NCBI GenBank assembly: GCA_003230355.1 | Contig: QIDD01000164.1 | Location: 1 to 6,462, forward strand | Direction of reading: 5' to 3' | DNA length: 6,462 nucleotides | Origin: Methanobacteriota archaeon | GTDB lineage: Archaea > Hydrothermarchaeota > Hydrothermarchaeia > Hydrothermarchaeales > SZUA-236 | In this document: positions 1 through 5,340 of the stretch, in pieces | How positions within the stretch are numbered: position 1 is the stretch's first letter | Layout of the letters: each line of letters opens with the position of its first letter | Notes under the pieces: model-generated | What the model was told of the DNA's origin: nothing | The model's database searches: none | The model's input: the letters and a program-made list of their open reading frames with translations, nothing else | Made by a program: the position numbers and the translations under genes

Positions 1-172
1 TAACGACAAGCTGAAAATCCCGGTCTGCAAGAACTTTCATGCTTTCAATCACCCGGCCAATCGCCCCCGGTGTATCAAGAGCTGTTGGATGATCATACAC
101 GGCGTCACCCTCCATCCACCCCACAGTGCTCTCACGCGCCCAATAAGTAGGAATTACAACAGTCGTTTTCAC
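1..172 (-). CDS. Glycosyltransferase family 2-like protein, N-terminal fragment
   Basis: This is the first 57 codons of a gene that runs off the left edge. It starts at a GTG (172-170) preceded by a good Shine-Dalgarno GAGGTG (186-181) with an 8-nt spacer. The protein begins with a VVIPTYW strand at residues 5-11, which resembles the first beta strand of GT-A fold (GT2) glycosyltransferases, where the segment lies in the nucleotide-sugar site. Further on there is YDHPTALDTPG (residues 26-36), then a helix with GRVIESMKVL and a second strand starting FQLVV. No signal peptide is seen, so a cytosolic or membrane-peripheral enzyme is expected. It lies 94 nt downstream of fen1 on the same strand and may be cotranscribed. 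The DXD metal site and acceptor domain are outside the window, so substrate and even family membership remain tentative. Confidence 0.55.
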   Translation of the reverse strand, partial: MKTTVVIPTYWARESTVGWMEGDAVYDHPTALDTPGAIGRVIESMKVLADRDFQLVV

Positions 173-203
173 AGCCCTTTCACCTCAGATTAAACCAGGG
201 CTG
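172..203 (-). repeat. Inverted repeat that could enclose the ribosome-binding site of the left-edge gene
   Basis: In the minus-strand RNA, CAGCCC (203-198) is complementary to GGGCTG (177-172). The downstream arm includes the first base of the GTG start codon, and the 20-nt loop contains the Shine-Dalgarno GAGGTG. The six base pairs are mostly GC and can be extended by one G-U pair. It could modulate translation, but a repeat this short may be chance. Confidence 0.3.
181..186 (-). promoter_or_regulatory. Shine-Dalgarno site of the left-edge gene
   Basis: GAGGTG on the minus strand ends 8 nt before the GTG at 172. It decides the GTG start, because no ATG lies at a suitable distance. The site is in the loop of a possible hairpin (172-203). 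Confidence 0.6.
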
Positions 204-266
204 CCACTCCTCTTTTAATCCTTTCCCCCTCTAAAAGCAAGTTTAAATTTGTTAAACAAAGAAGGT

Positions 267-1289
267 TCAAAACCATGTGTCAAGGCTGAACTGGGACCGG
301 CCTTTCTCGATACCGGCTTTAACCCGTTCAAGCGCGTTTTTCACACGTTCAGGTGAGAAGTCCCGCTGGCCGCAGAGAAAGTCAACCGTCCCCGCTTCAT
401 CGGGCGCGTGCCAATCCAGTTTATAGTCGTTTGTTACAGGCGGCTTCATGAAAAAATCCTCGATTTCTCCGTAGTCAAAGGAGTCGAGCGCTTCATCTTT
501 TATGGCCTGCGCTATCCCGCCTTTCTCAATGATTAATTTATAGGCTTTTTTCGGACCTAATCCTTCAACGCCTTTAGGATTATAGTCTGTGCCCACGAGA
601 ATGGAGAGTTCTACCAGCTGTTTACGTGTGAGATTGAGGCGGGTGAGCATGGTTGTGTCAAGTAGTTCAGGCGAGATTGTGACATAGATATTTTTTCGCG
701 GAAGCTTTCTTTTGCCTGTGATTGTAATGTTTCGCACAAGCCGCGGCGCGCCGAAGAGAAGCGAATCATAATCCTGCGAAGCCGTCGCCCAAACCGAGTT
801 CTCCAGTGTCATATGCGCCGCCTGCGCCTCTCCCTCGGATGGAGCTTGAACAACCGGTATGCCCATGAGCCCCAGAAGCTTTTTCGCGTCTTCAAGCATA
901 CTCCCGGTTATCTTTGATGCGCCCTGGGCATAAACCCGGGCCTCTTCAACATCGCCTCGTGCAAGTGCGGCTTTCCACTTCTCCTCTGATCTTCTCCTGG
1001 TTTCGATTCTGCCTTCAACAACCGATTTTTTGAATGGCGGCGGCTTTCCATCAAACACATAGGCAGGAAGAATTCCCTGCTCCAAAAGATTCGCATTCCG
1101 ATAGAGCAGTCCTGAAAGATGGCTTGTAACATTTCCGCGTCGGTCCATGAGCGGCTCGCCCGTGGGCTGCCGGATAATCGAGAGAAACTGGTAAAGCGCG
1201 TTATAGGCGTCAACTGCAATCCGCTTTCCAGCGAGTGTTTTTAAATCAATCGTCTTAGGCTCAAGAAGCCCTGTGAGCTGCACACCCAT
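267..1289 (-). CDS. fen: Flap endonuclease 1 (FEN-1, archaeal XPG/Rad2 family)
   Basis: This structure-specific nuclease removes 5' flaps during Okazaki-fragment maturation and long-patch base excision repair, acting with PCNA. The protein is 340 residues, full length for archaeal FEN-1. The N domain carries VDAYN (D27) and VFDGKPP (D80). The I domain carries SEGEAQA (E152, E154), [11 protein letters not shown] (D173, D175) and GTDYN (D235), together the classical two-metal acidic set. A helix-hairpin-helix with [11 protein letters not shown] (residues 240-250) binds DNA. The last eight residues, QFSLDTWF (333-340), are a textbook PCNA-interacting PIP box, so the C-terminus is intact. The ATG at 1289 gives the standard MGVQLTGLL start. 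There is no Shine-Dalgarno, but TTTATAA is centred about 28 nt upstream, suggesting a leaderless mRNA. A PD-(D/E)XK nuclease gene is divergent from it. No abnormal residues were noticed. Confidence 0.97.
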   Translation of the reverse strand: MGVQLTGLLEPKTIDLKTLAGKRIAVDAYNALYQFLSIIRQPTGEPLMDRRGNVTSHLSGLLYRNANLLEQGILPAYVFDGKPPPFKKSVVEGRIETRRRSEEKWKAALARGDVEEARVYAQGASKITGSMLEDAKKLLGLMGIPVVQAPSEGEAQAAHMTLENSVWATASQDYDSLLFGAPRLVRNITITGKRKLPRKNIYVTISPELLDTTMLTRLNLTRKQLVELSILVGTDYNPKGVEGLGPKKAYKLIIEKGGIAQAIKDEALDSFDYGEIEDFFMKPPVTNDYKLDWHAPDEAGTVDFLCGQRDFSPERVKNALERVKAGIEKGRSQFSLDTWF

Positions 1290-1313
1290 GGTTAACAGAT
1301 AATTAAGCAGGAA

Positions 1314-1320
1314 TTATAAA
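1314..1320 (-). promoter_or_regulatory. TATA box of fen1
   Basis: TTTATAA on the minus strand is centred about 28 nt before the fen1 ATG, the spacing expected if transcription starts at or just before the start codon. Two GTTAAC palindromes (1291-1296 and 1321-1326) bracket it exactly 30 bp apart. Confidence 0.6.
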
Positions 1321-1388
1321 GTTAACTGGAAAGATTCAAGCAGTGTTGGGAAGTTGATACTGGGAATAGGAAGAAGTTAAAAAAAAAC

Positions 1389-1395
1389 TAAATAT
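1389..1395 (+). promoter_or_regulatory. TATA box of the PD-(D/E)XK nuclease gene
   Basis: TAAATAT is preceded by a run of nine A (1379-1387). Its centre is about 26 nt upstream of the ATG at 1418, and no Shine-Dalgarno follows, which fits a leaderless transcript. A GTG six bases upstream (1412) would be only 20 nt from the box, so the spacing favours the ATG. Confidence 0.5.
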
Positions 1396-1417
1396 CATCG
1401 GCTTTCTAATAGTGAGC

Positions 1418-2629
1418 ATGCCGGTTTATTCTCATTCTCGTCTATCTACTTTTGAAAACTGCCCGCTTCAGTATAAATTCAGCTACATCGAGGAGGTTGA
1501 GCTTGAAGAGGAGGAGGGTGTTGAGGCGTTTCTCGGCTCAAGGGTGCACGATACACTTGAAAAGCTCTATCAGGACATTATACATTCCAAGCTTGATCCA
1601 GTTGAAGACTTGCTCTCCTTCTTCGAAGAGCTGTGGGCGGAAAACTGGCATGATAACATTGTGATCGTGCGAAAAGAGTATACTGCAGAGCATTACAAAG
1701 CAACTGGGCGTAGGTGCTTGTCGGATTACTATAAACGGTATCACCCCTTTGATGAGAGCAAGACTCTTGCCTTGGAAAAGCTTGTCACAATGGAATTCGG
1801 AGGATACAAGTTGCGGGGTTATATTGATAGGCTTTCGCATAAGCGGGATGGGCATTACGAGATACATGATTATAAAACCGCCAGATATCTCCCTACTCAG
1901 GCGAGGTTCGATGGGGACAGGCAGCTTGCCCTCTACCAGATAGGTGTTGAGGAGATGTGGGGGGATGCAGAAAGCGTGGATCTTATCTGGCATTATCTGG
2001 TTCATGATAAGGAGATAAGGTCTAAGCGCACGCCCGTGGAGATTGAAAAGCTTAAAAGAGACATCATATCCCAAATTGAAATTGTTGAAAGGGCTGAAGC
2101 TGAGGATGATTTCTCTCCCAGGGAGAGCGGCCTATGTGGTTGGTGCAGTTTTCAAGTGCTCTGCCCCCTTCGAGCGCACATGGTAAAGACAAAGCCGTTG
2201 CCGGTTAATGAATTTTTAAAGGAGCCGGGCGTGAAACTGGTTAATCGATATGTCGAGCTGCGGGAGGAGAAAAGAGATTTTATCGAAAGATTTGAAGGTG
2301 AGCTTGAAAAGATTGAAGAGGCGTTGCTGGCCTATTCTGAGAGGGAGGATGTGGATGTAATACGGGGCAGCGATAAAAGGTTGAAGATAACACGTTATGC
2401 GAAAAAGAAACTGCCGACTAAAAGTGATGAGGAAAGAGAACGCCTGGACAAGCTCATAATGGACTCTGGAAAATGGCTGGATGTAAGCGATCTTAACACG
2501 AGCACGCTTTTAAAGGCACTGGAAAGCGACGACTGGGAGCCAGAACTCAGACAAAAAATCCAGAGATATCTAATCGAAGAAGAAGGATATAGGATCAGTT
2601 TATCTAAACTGAAAGAACGTGAGAGTTAG
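1418..2629 (+). CDS. RecB/Cas4-like PD-(D/E)XK nuclease with probable Fe-S cluster
   Basis: This is a predicted DNA exonuclease of the RecB/Cas4/AddB-type PD-(D/E)XK superfamily (COG2887-like). The protein has 403 residues from the ATG at 1418; a GTG at 1412 would add two. The start YSHSRLSTFENCPLQYKF contains C15. The nuclease motifs follow in order: GSRVHDTLE (H45), GYID (D137), HDYKT (D151 and K153) and QLALYQIG (Q169, Y173). A cysteine cluster C240-x2-C243-x5-C249 completes the C15...C-C-C pattern that holds a 4Fe-4S cluster in Cas4 and AddB relatives. Residues from about 275 onward form charged helices, possibly coiled coil, and an uncharacterised C-terminal tail. No helicase motifs are present, so it is a stand-alone nuclease. 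It is divergent from fen1, hinting at a replication or repair role, but no cas genes are nearby and its substrate is unknown. Confidence 0.88.
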   Translation: MPVYSHSRLSTFENCPLQYKFSYIEEVELEEEEGVEAFLGSRVHDTLEKLYQDIIHSKLDPVEDLLSFFEELWAENWHDNIVIVRKEYTAEHYKATGRRCLSDYYKRYHPFDESKTLALEKLVTMEFGGYKLRGYIDRLSHKRDGHYEIHDYKTARYLPTQARFDGDRQLALYQIGVEEMWGDAESVDLIWHYLVHDKEIRSKRTPVEIEKLKRDIISQIEIVERAEAEDDFSPRESGLCGWCSFQVLCPLRAHMVKTKPLPVNEFLKEPGVKLVNRYVELREEKRDFIERFEGELEKIEEALLAYSEREDVDVIRGSDKRLKITRYAKKKLPTKSDEERERLDKLIMDSGKWLDVSDLNTSTLLKALESDDWEPELRQKIQRYLIEEEGYRISLSKLKERES

Positions 2630-2648
2630 ATTTAATATCTTCCTAAAA

Positions 2649-2654
2649 TTTTTT
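2649..2654 (+). terminator. U-tract terminator candidate after the nuclease gene
   Basis: A run of six T lies 20 nt past the stop codon in the 46-bp gap between two convergent genes. Archaeal transcription often stops at such U-tracts without a hairpin, and no convincing hairpin is present here. A comparable tract for the convergent HEPN transcript is not evident. Confidence 0.4.
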
Positions 2655-2675
2655 GGGTTGGAGGCGATTGACTTA

Positions 2676-3119
2676 TTATTTTTCTAAAAACCCATTTTCT
2701 TTTAACGTGGTTTTTATCTTCTTCAGGAATTCTTCGGCTCTGGATATAGCATTATTAGCCTCTAATGAGGAGACTGATCCAGCTGTGTCATAGACCGCCC
2801 TATGTCGTTTGCGCCTCATCATATCAAAGGCCGTGACAGCCTTTGAAACTTCAGGTCCTAGAGATGCCTCGACGAATCTTATGACTGGAACATGCTGCGC
2901 TTTGCCGACCGGTCTATATCCCTGTGAGAACATGAGGGATCTTCCGGCTTGGAGAATGGCGTTATAGGCTATGGAAAAGGCCCAGTCTGGATCCTCTTCT
3001 ACCAATCGTTTGGAGGTTTTAATGTCCCTTTCTGCCAGTCTAAAGCTGTCTCTTACTTTGATTGTGTCTATTGGCAGCCTTCTTATTACTCCTCCTTTTT
3101 CCAGGTCTTTTATGCTCAT
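2676..3119 (-). CDS. HEPN-domain protein, probable toxin of an MNT/HEPN module
   Basis: This small all-helical protein of 147 residues is read as a HEPN-domain protein. HEPN proteins paired with minimal nucleotidyltransferases are usually RNA-cleaving toxins whose partner silences them by adding AMP to a tyrosine. The signature is MRRKRHRAVYD (residues 101-111). R102/R103 with H106 fit the basic-x-x-(x)-H catalytic motif, and Y110 is a possible target for modification. The N-terminal half includes the conserved helix DWAFSIAYNAILQAGRSLM (45-63). The ATG at 3119 has GGGTGA (3131-3126) six nt upstream. It lies 19 nt after the stop of the nucleotidyltransferase, so they are almost certainly cotranscribed. 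In the -1 frame the upstream gene would end in an ATGA overlap with this start. The spacing differs from the RX4HXY form of HepT, so RNase activity is an inference, and a non-catalytic HEPN subunit is possible. Confidence 0.78.
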   Translation of the reverse strand: MSIKDLEKGGVIRRLPIDTIKVRDSFRLAERDIKTSKRLVEEDPDWAFSIAYNAILQAGRSLMFSQGYRPVGKAQHVPVIRFVEASLGPEVSKAVTAFDMMRRKRHRAVYDTAGSVSSLEANNAISRAEEFLKKIKTTLKENGFLEK

Positions 3120-3138
3120 GGCTCTTCACCCAGGAGTA

Positions 3139-3657
3139 TTATCTTTTTATAAAGGGGTCTTTTTTCTTTTTTCTTGTCTCATATTCTTCGGGGGAGAACA
3201 GGACATAGTTGATTTCTCTGTTGAGGTGTTTTTCCACGTTTCTTATCCTCATGATCAGGTCATCTTCATTCACTTTGCCGATTATTATTATGTCTATGTC
3301 GCTGTCGGGGCCGGCTTCTCCCTTTGCGTATGAGCCGTATATGTAGGCTCTGTTAATTCCCTTTAGGTTTGAGATTTTTTCCTGAAGTACCTTTGCGGCG
3401 CCCCGTGTTTTGAGGAAGATATTTTTTAGCTCTGGATAGATGCCCATCTCCTGGTTGACTGTGTAATATTTCTGGTTCCCACTTCTTTGGCTTTTGAGGA
3501 TGTTGATGGTTTCAAGATTTTCAAGCTCTCGTCTTATGGAGTTGATGTTTTCTCCTGTGAGTCGCTCTACTTCTCTTATGTAGTATCTTTTTCCTGGGTT
3601 TAGGAGGAACAAGGTGAGTAGTTTCACTCTTGATTTGGAGCCGAATATAGATTCCAT
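3139..3657 (-). CDS. Winged-HTH / minimal nucleotidyltransferase fusion (MNT antitoxin-like), C-terminus probably truncated
   Basis: This 172-residue protein has two domains. Residues 1-75 are a winged helix-turn-helix (SKSRVKLLTLFLL, YYIREVERLTG, wing with SGNQKYYTVN), and residues 95-165 are a DNA polymerase beta-like nucleotidyltransferase. The active-site motif is YGSYAKGEAGPDSDIDIII with G108, S109, D120 and D122; E148 in NREINYVLFSPEEY is the likely third acidic ligand. It probably nucleotidylates the downstream HEPN partner and may repress its own promoter. The ATG at 3657 has no Shine-Dalgarno but has a TATA box 29 nt upstream. After the family-typical DPFI the frame stops (TAA 3141-3139). 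One base shifted, it continues as KIILLGEEP and stops at 3116 in an ATGA overlap with the HEPN start. One A missing from the A5 run (3148-3144) would explain this. A sequencing error is possible. Confidence 0.85.
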   Translation of the reverse strand: MESIFGSKSRVKLLTLFLLNPGKRYYIREVERLTGENINSIRRELENLETINILKSQRSGNQKYYTVNQEMGIYPELKNIFLKTRGAAKVLQEKISNLKGINRAYIYGSYAKGEAGPDSDIDIIIIGKVNEDDLIMRIRNVEKHLNREINYVLFSPEEYETRKKKKDPFIKR

Positions 3658-3662
3658 GTTGA

Positions 3663-3686
3663 ATACAAATTGTATACACTTGTATA
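3663..3686. promoter_or_regulatory. Operator-like palindrome plus direct repeat upstream of the MNT/HEPN operon
   Basis: ATACAA-A-TTGTAT (3663-3675) is a perfect 13-bp palindrome. The TTGTATA half-site recurs at 3680-3686, exactly 10 bp (one helical turn) after its first copy at 3670-3676. The array lies between the start codon and the TATA box and partly overlaps the box, an ideal place for a repressor to block transcription. The winged HTH of the first gene is the obvious candidate binder, by analogy with autoregulated toxin-antitoxin operons; binding itself is inferred. Confidence 0.6.
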
Positions 3687-3690
3687 AATA
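3683..3690 (-). promoter_or_regulatory. TATA box of the MNT/HEPN operon
   Basis: TATTTATA on the minus strand is centred about 29 nt before the ATG at 3657, with no Shine-Dalgarno between them, so the transcript is probably leaderless or nearly so. It overlaps the last half-site of the operator-like repeat array. Confidence 0.55.
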
Positions 3691-3721
3691 AGTTACTCAA
3701 ACTAAACTGTCTCTTGAAAAC

Positions 3722-3759
3722 AAAAAAACGCAGAACCTTAATTTTTCGGGAAAAATTAA
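3722..3759 (-). terminator. argB: Terminator candidate downstream of argB
   Basis: Reading the minus strand past the argB stop, a perfect 9-bp stem TTAATTTTT/AAAAATTAA (3759-3751 with 3746-3738) closes a four-base CCCG loop. Nine bases later comes a run of seven T (3728-3722). The U-tract fits archaeal termination. The stem is pure AT, so the hairpin may be weak in hot-growing cells. It would insulate the MNT/HEPN operon from argB readthrough. Confidence 0.5.
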
Positions 3760-3821
3760 TAGGCACTTGTGGCACATTGAGGTCTTAGTTGAAACGTGGC
3801 AAATCTTATCCTAATTATTGT

Positions 3822-4700
3822 TCACCCGTTCCATATCATCGTCCCGATTCCCTCATCGGTGAAGAGTTCGAGGAGTATTGAGTGGGGAGTGCTTCCGTTT
3901 ATTATATGTGTCTTTTCCACGCCTCCCTTTACAGCACCAACACATGCGTCGACTTTAGGAATCATCGATCCCGCGATCACACCCTGTGATTTCAGCTTTT
4001 CCACATCTGCTGGTTTGAGCCTCTTTATCAGACTGCTCTTGTCTCCCACATCTCTGAGCACGCCGTCAACGTCTGTGAGAACGATAAGCTTTTTTGCCTT
4101 TAATTTTACTGCAATCTCGCCTGCCACAGTGTCAGAGTTGATGTTGAATCCCTGGCCGTCATCAGTCATGCCGATAGGGGAAATCACAGGAATATAATCC
4201 TGTTCAGTCAGTATTTCAAGCACCTCAGGGTTGATGCGCTCCACCTCACCTACAAAGCCCAGGTCCACCTCATGCTCAACACCGCCCCGCTTAATCTTGT
4301 GGGAACTCTTCTTTTTTGCCATGATAAATCTGCCGTCTTTTCCTGAGAGGCCGATTCCCTTGGCCCCGAACTTGTTGATGCGTGATACTATGTCGGTGCT
4401 GATCTTTCCCACGAGAACCATCTTGATGATGTCCAATGTCTCCTCGTCCGTGATTCTAAGCCCCTCTATGAACTCAGGCTTCTTCCCGAACTTCTCCATG
4501 GCACTGGTGATCTCAGGCCCGCCGCCGTGCACGATAATCGGCTTCATACCCACGTATTTGAGCAGGAGGGTGTCCCTTATGGTGGTGTCCATTAGCTCTT
4601 CGCTTAACATGGCATGGCCGCCGTATTTTATCACCACGTAGGAGCCGTGAAACTCCTCGATATAGGGCAGCGCCTCTGTAAGGACCTCAGCTCGATTCAT
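3822..4700 (-). CDS. argB: Acetylglutamate kinase
   Basis: ArgB phosphorylates N-acetyl-L-glutamate with ATP, the second step of the acetylated arginine/ornithine pathway in the cytosol. The 292-residue product is of normal length and belongs to the amino acid kinase family. Visible motifs are VIKYGGHAM (K25, G27, G28) and VHGGGPEI (58-64) at the phosphate site, GLRITD (80-85) for the substrate carboxylates, NINSDTVAGE (186-195), LTDVDGV (208-214) and IAGSMIPKV with K249. A serine sits where many homologues have the second glycine of GGMIPK. The ATG at 4700 is preferred: GGTG (4712-4709) lies 8 nt upstream, whereas the alternative GTG at 4709 overlaps that site and would add MNV. No other arginine genes are in the window. 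It is transcribed away from the chorismate lyase gene, with a 118-bp shared promoter region. Confidence 0.96.
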   Translation of the reverse strand: MNRAEVLTEALPYIEEFHGSYVVIKYGGHAMLSEELMDTTIRDTLLLKYVGMKPIIVHGGGPEITSAMEKFGKKPEFIEGLRITDEETLDIIKMVLVGKISTDIVSRINKFGAKGIGLSGKDGRFIMAKKKSSHKIKRGGVEHEVDLGFVGEVERINPEVLEILTEQDYIPVISPIGMTDDGQGFNINSDTVAGEIAVKLKAKKLIVLTDVDGVLRDVGDKSSLIKRLKPADVEKLKSQGVIAGSMIPKVDACVGAVKGGVEKTHIINGSTPHSILLELFTDEGIGTMIWNG

Positions 4701-4745
4701 CACATTCACACCTTAACCTGTTACCACAGATTCTAAAATTCCCTC

Positions 4746-4753
4746 CCATTTAA
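4746..4753 (-). promoter_or_regulatory. Possible TATA box of argB
   Basis: GGTTTAAATGGG spans this site on the minus strand; TTTAAA (4753-4748) is about 50 nt before the ATG at 4700. That predicts a leader of roughly 25 nt that contains the GGTG ribosome-binding site. The match is modest. Confidence 0.35.
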
Positions 4754-4789
4754 ACCTTTCATAAATCTCAGCAGACTTCATGGCTCAGA

Positions 4790-4796
4790 TTTTTAA
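4790..4796 (+). promoter_or_regulatory. TATA-like element of the chorismate lyase/mptG operon
   Basis: TTTTTAA is centred about 26 nt upstream of the ATG at 4819, with no Shine-Dalgarno in between, consistent with a leaderless transcript beginning at or next to the start codon. Confidence 0.45.
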
Positions 4797-4818
4797 CTAC
4801 TGGATGTGATTTAAGATT

Positions 4819-5340
4819 ATGAAGACTCTATCCGAGCTGAAAGATGAGCTTGAGCTTACGCCGGTTCAGATAATGCTACTTGCAAACACTGGGTCGATGA
4901 CGGCGCTGCTTGAAGCGCTCTTCGGCAGCGTGCACGTTGAAACAGTGTCTCAGAGGGTTGTGAAGGCAGACCAGAACACTTCTGAAAAACTCCAGATCCC
5001 CCTGGGCGCGGCGGTTAACCATCGTGTCGTGCGGCTTGTCGCAGAGGAGCGGGTGCTTGTCTACGCCGAATCCTTTGCCCCACTCTCACGTCTGGAGGAA
5101 GGCTTCAAAGAAGACATTATGAAACGTGACATCCCAATCGGCGGGATCATGGAAGAGCACTGCATCGAGTCGAGAAGAGAGATTTTGGGTTATGAATTTC
5201 TTCGGGCAGGGGACGAATTTGCCGAGATATTTTCCGCACCCGCAGATTCAATAGTTCTAAAAAGAAACTACAACATCATCCACAACCAGCAGCCCTTGAT
5301 AAACATTACAGAGGTCTTTTCCTATGAAATGGCGAAGTGA
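4819..5340 (+). CDS. DUF98 chorismate pyruvate-lyase-like protein (4-hydroxybenzoate synthase)
   Basis: It probably splits chorismate into pyruvate and 4-hydroxybenzoate. The 173-residue soluble protein fits the DUF98/chorismate lyase family (PF01947, which includes mycobacterial Rv2949c) in length and pattern. AAVNHRVVRL (64-73) supplies an arginine (R69 or R72) that may match the product-binding arginine of UbiC. YAESFAPLSRL (82-92) and DIPIGGIM (104-111) are the conserved core. PLINITEVF (159-167) carries E165, corresponding to the essential glutamate in the LTE-LF motif of UbiC. These residue matches are from memory, not from an alignment. It overlaps the beta-RFAP synthase gene by 17 nt in another frame, so the two are translated from one mRNA. 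The product would be the aryl acceptor for that enzyme, which gives the function strong context support. A UTRA-type ligand-binding domain shares this fold, but there is no HTH here. Confidence 0.82.
   Translation: MKTLSELKDELELTPVQIMLLANTGSMTALLEALFGSVHVETVSQRVVKADQNTSEKLQIPLGAAVNHRVVRLVAEERVLVYAESFAPLSRLEEGFKEDIMKRDIPIGGIMEEHCIESRREILGYEFLRAGDEFAEIFSAPADSIVLKRNYNIIHNQQPLINITEVFSYEMAK
5311..5315 (+). promoter_or_regulatory. Shine-Dalgarno site of mptG
   Basis: GAGGT, inside the end of the upstream gene, lies 8 nt before the ATG at 5324. It fixes that start even though it creates a 17-nt overlap with the chorismate lyase gene. Confidence 0.65.

Noticed and set aside
241..260. Overlapping AT-rich inverted repeats (GTTTAA/TTAAAC and TTTGTT/AACAAA) after fen1, as a terminator or attachment site
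   Set aside because: The arms are six bases of pure or nearly pure AT, no T run follows in the fen1 direction, and such repeats are expected by chance in AT-rich gaps.
1538..2074. 178-codon open frame antisense to the PD-(D/E)XK nuclease gene
   Set aside because: It lies entirely within a gene with complete family motifs, has no ribosome-binding site or recognisable domain, and its composition is that of a reverse-frame shadow.
1418..2629. Cas4 of a CRISPR-Cas adaptation module
   Set aside because: The protein is about twice the usual Cas4 length, and there is no repeat-spacer array or cas1/cas2 in the window. The Cas4-like features are shared by many RecB-family nucleases.
3141..3180. Classical programmed -1 ribosomal frameshift heptamer at the end of the MNT gene
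   Set aside because: The A run is only five long and the in-frame codons (ATA AAA AGA) do not fit the X XXY YYZ slippery pattern; a deletion or sequencing error is a simpler explanation, so only the frame anomaly itself is reported.
2949..3333. Plus-strand open frames with hydrophobic stretches opposite the HEPN and MNT genes
   Set aside because: The hydrophobicity comes from the complement of lysine-rich codons. The minus-strand proteins have clear domains, operon spacing and a promoter.
3521..3775. 84-codon minus-strand frame covering the MNT promoter region
   Set aside because: It runs through the TATA box, operator repeats and argB terminator and has no family signature. The region is better explained as regulatory.
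3796..4641. Long plus-strand open frames opposite argB
   Set aside because: They are antisense to an intact argB with all catalytic motifs; their serine/proline/isoleucine-rich translations are typical of complementary-strand artefacts.
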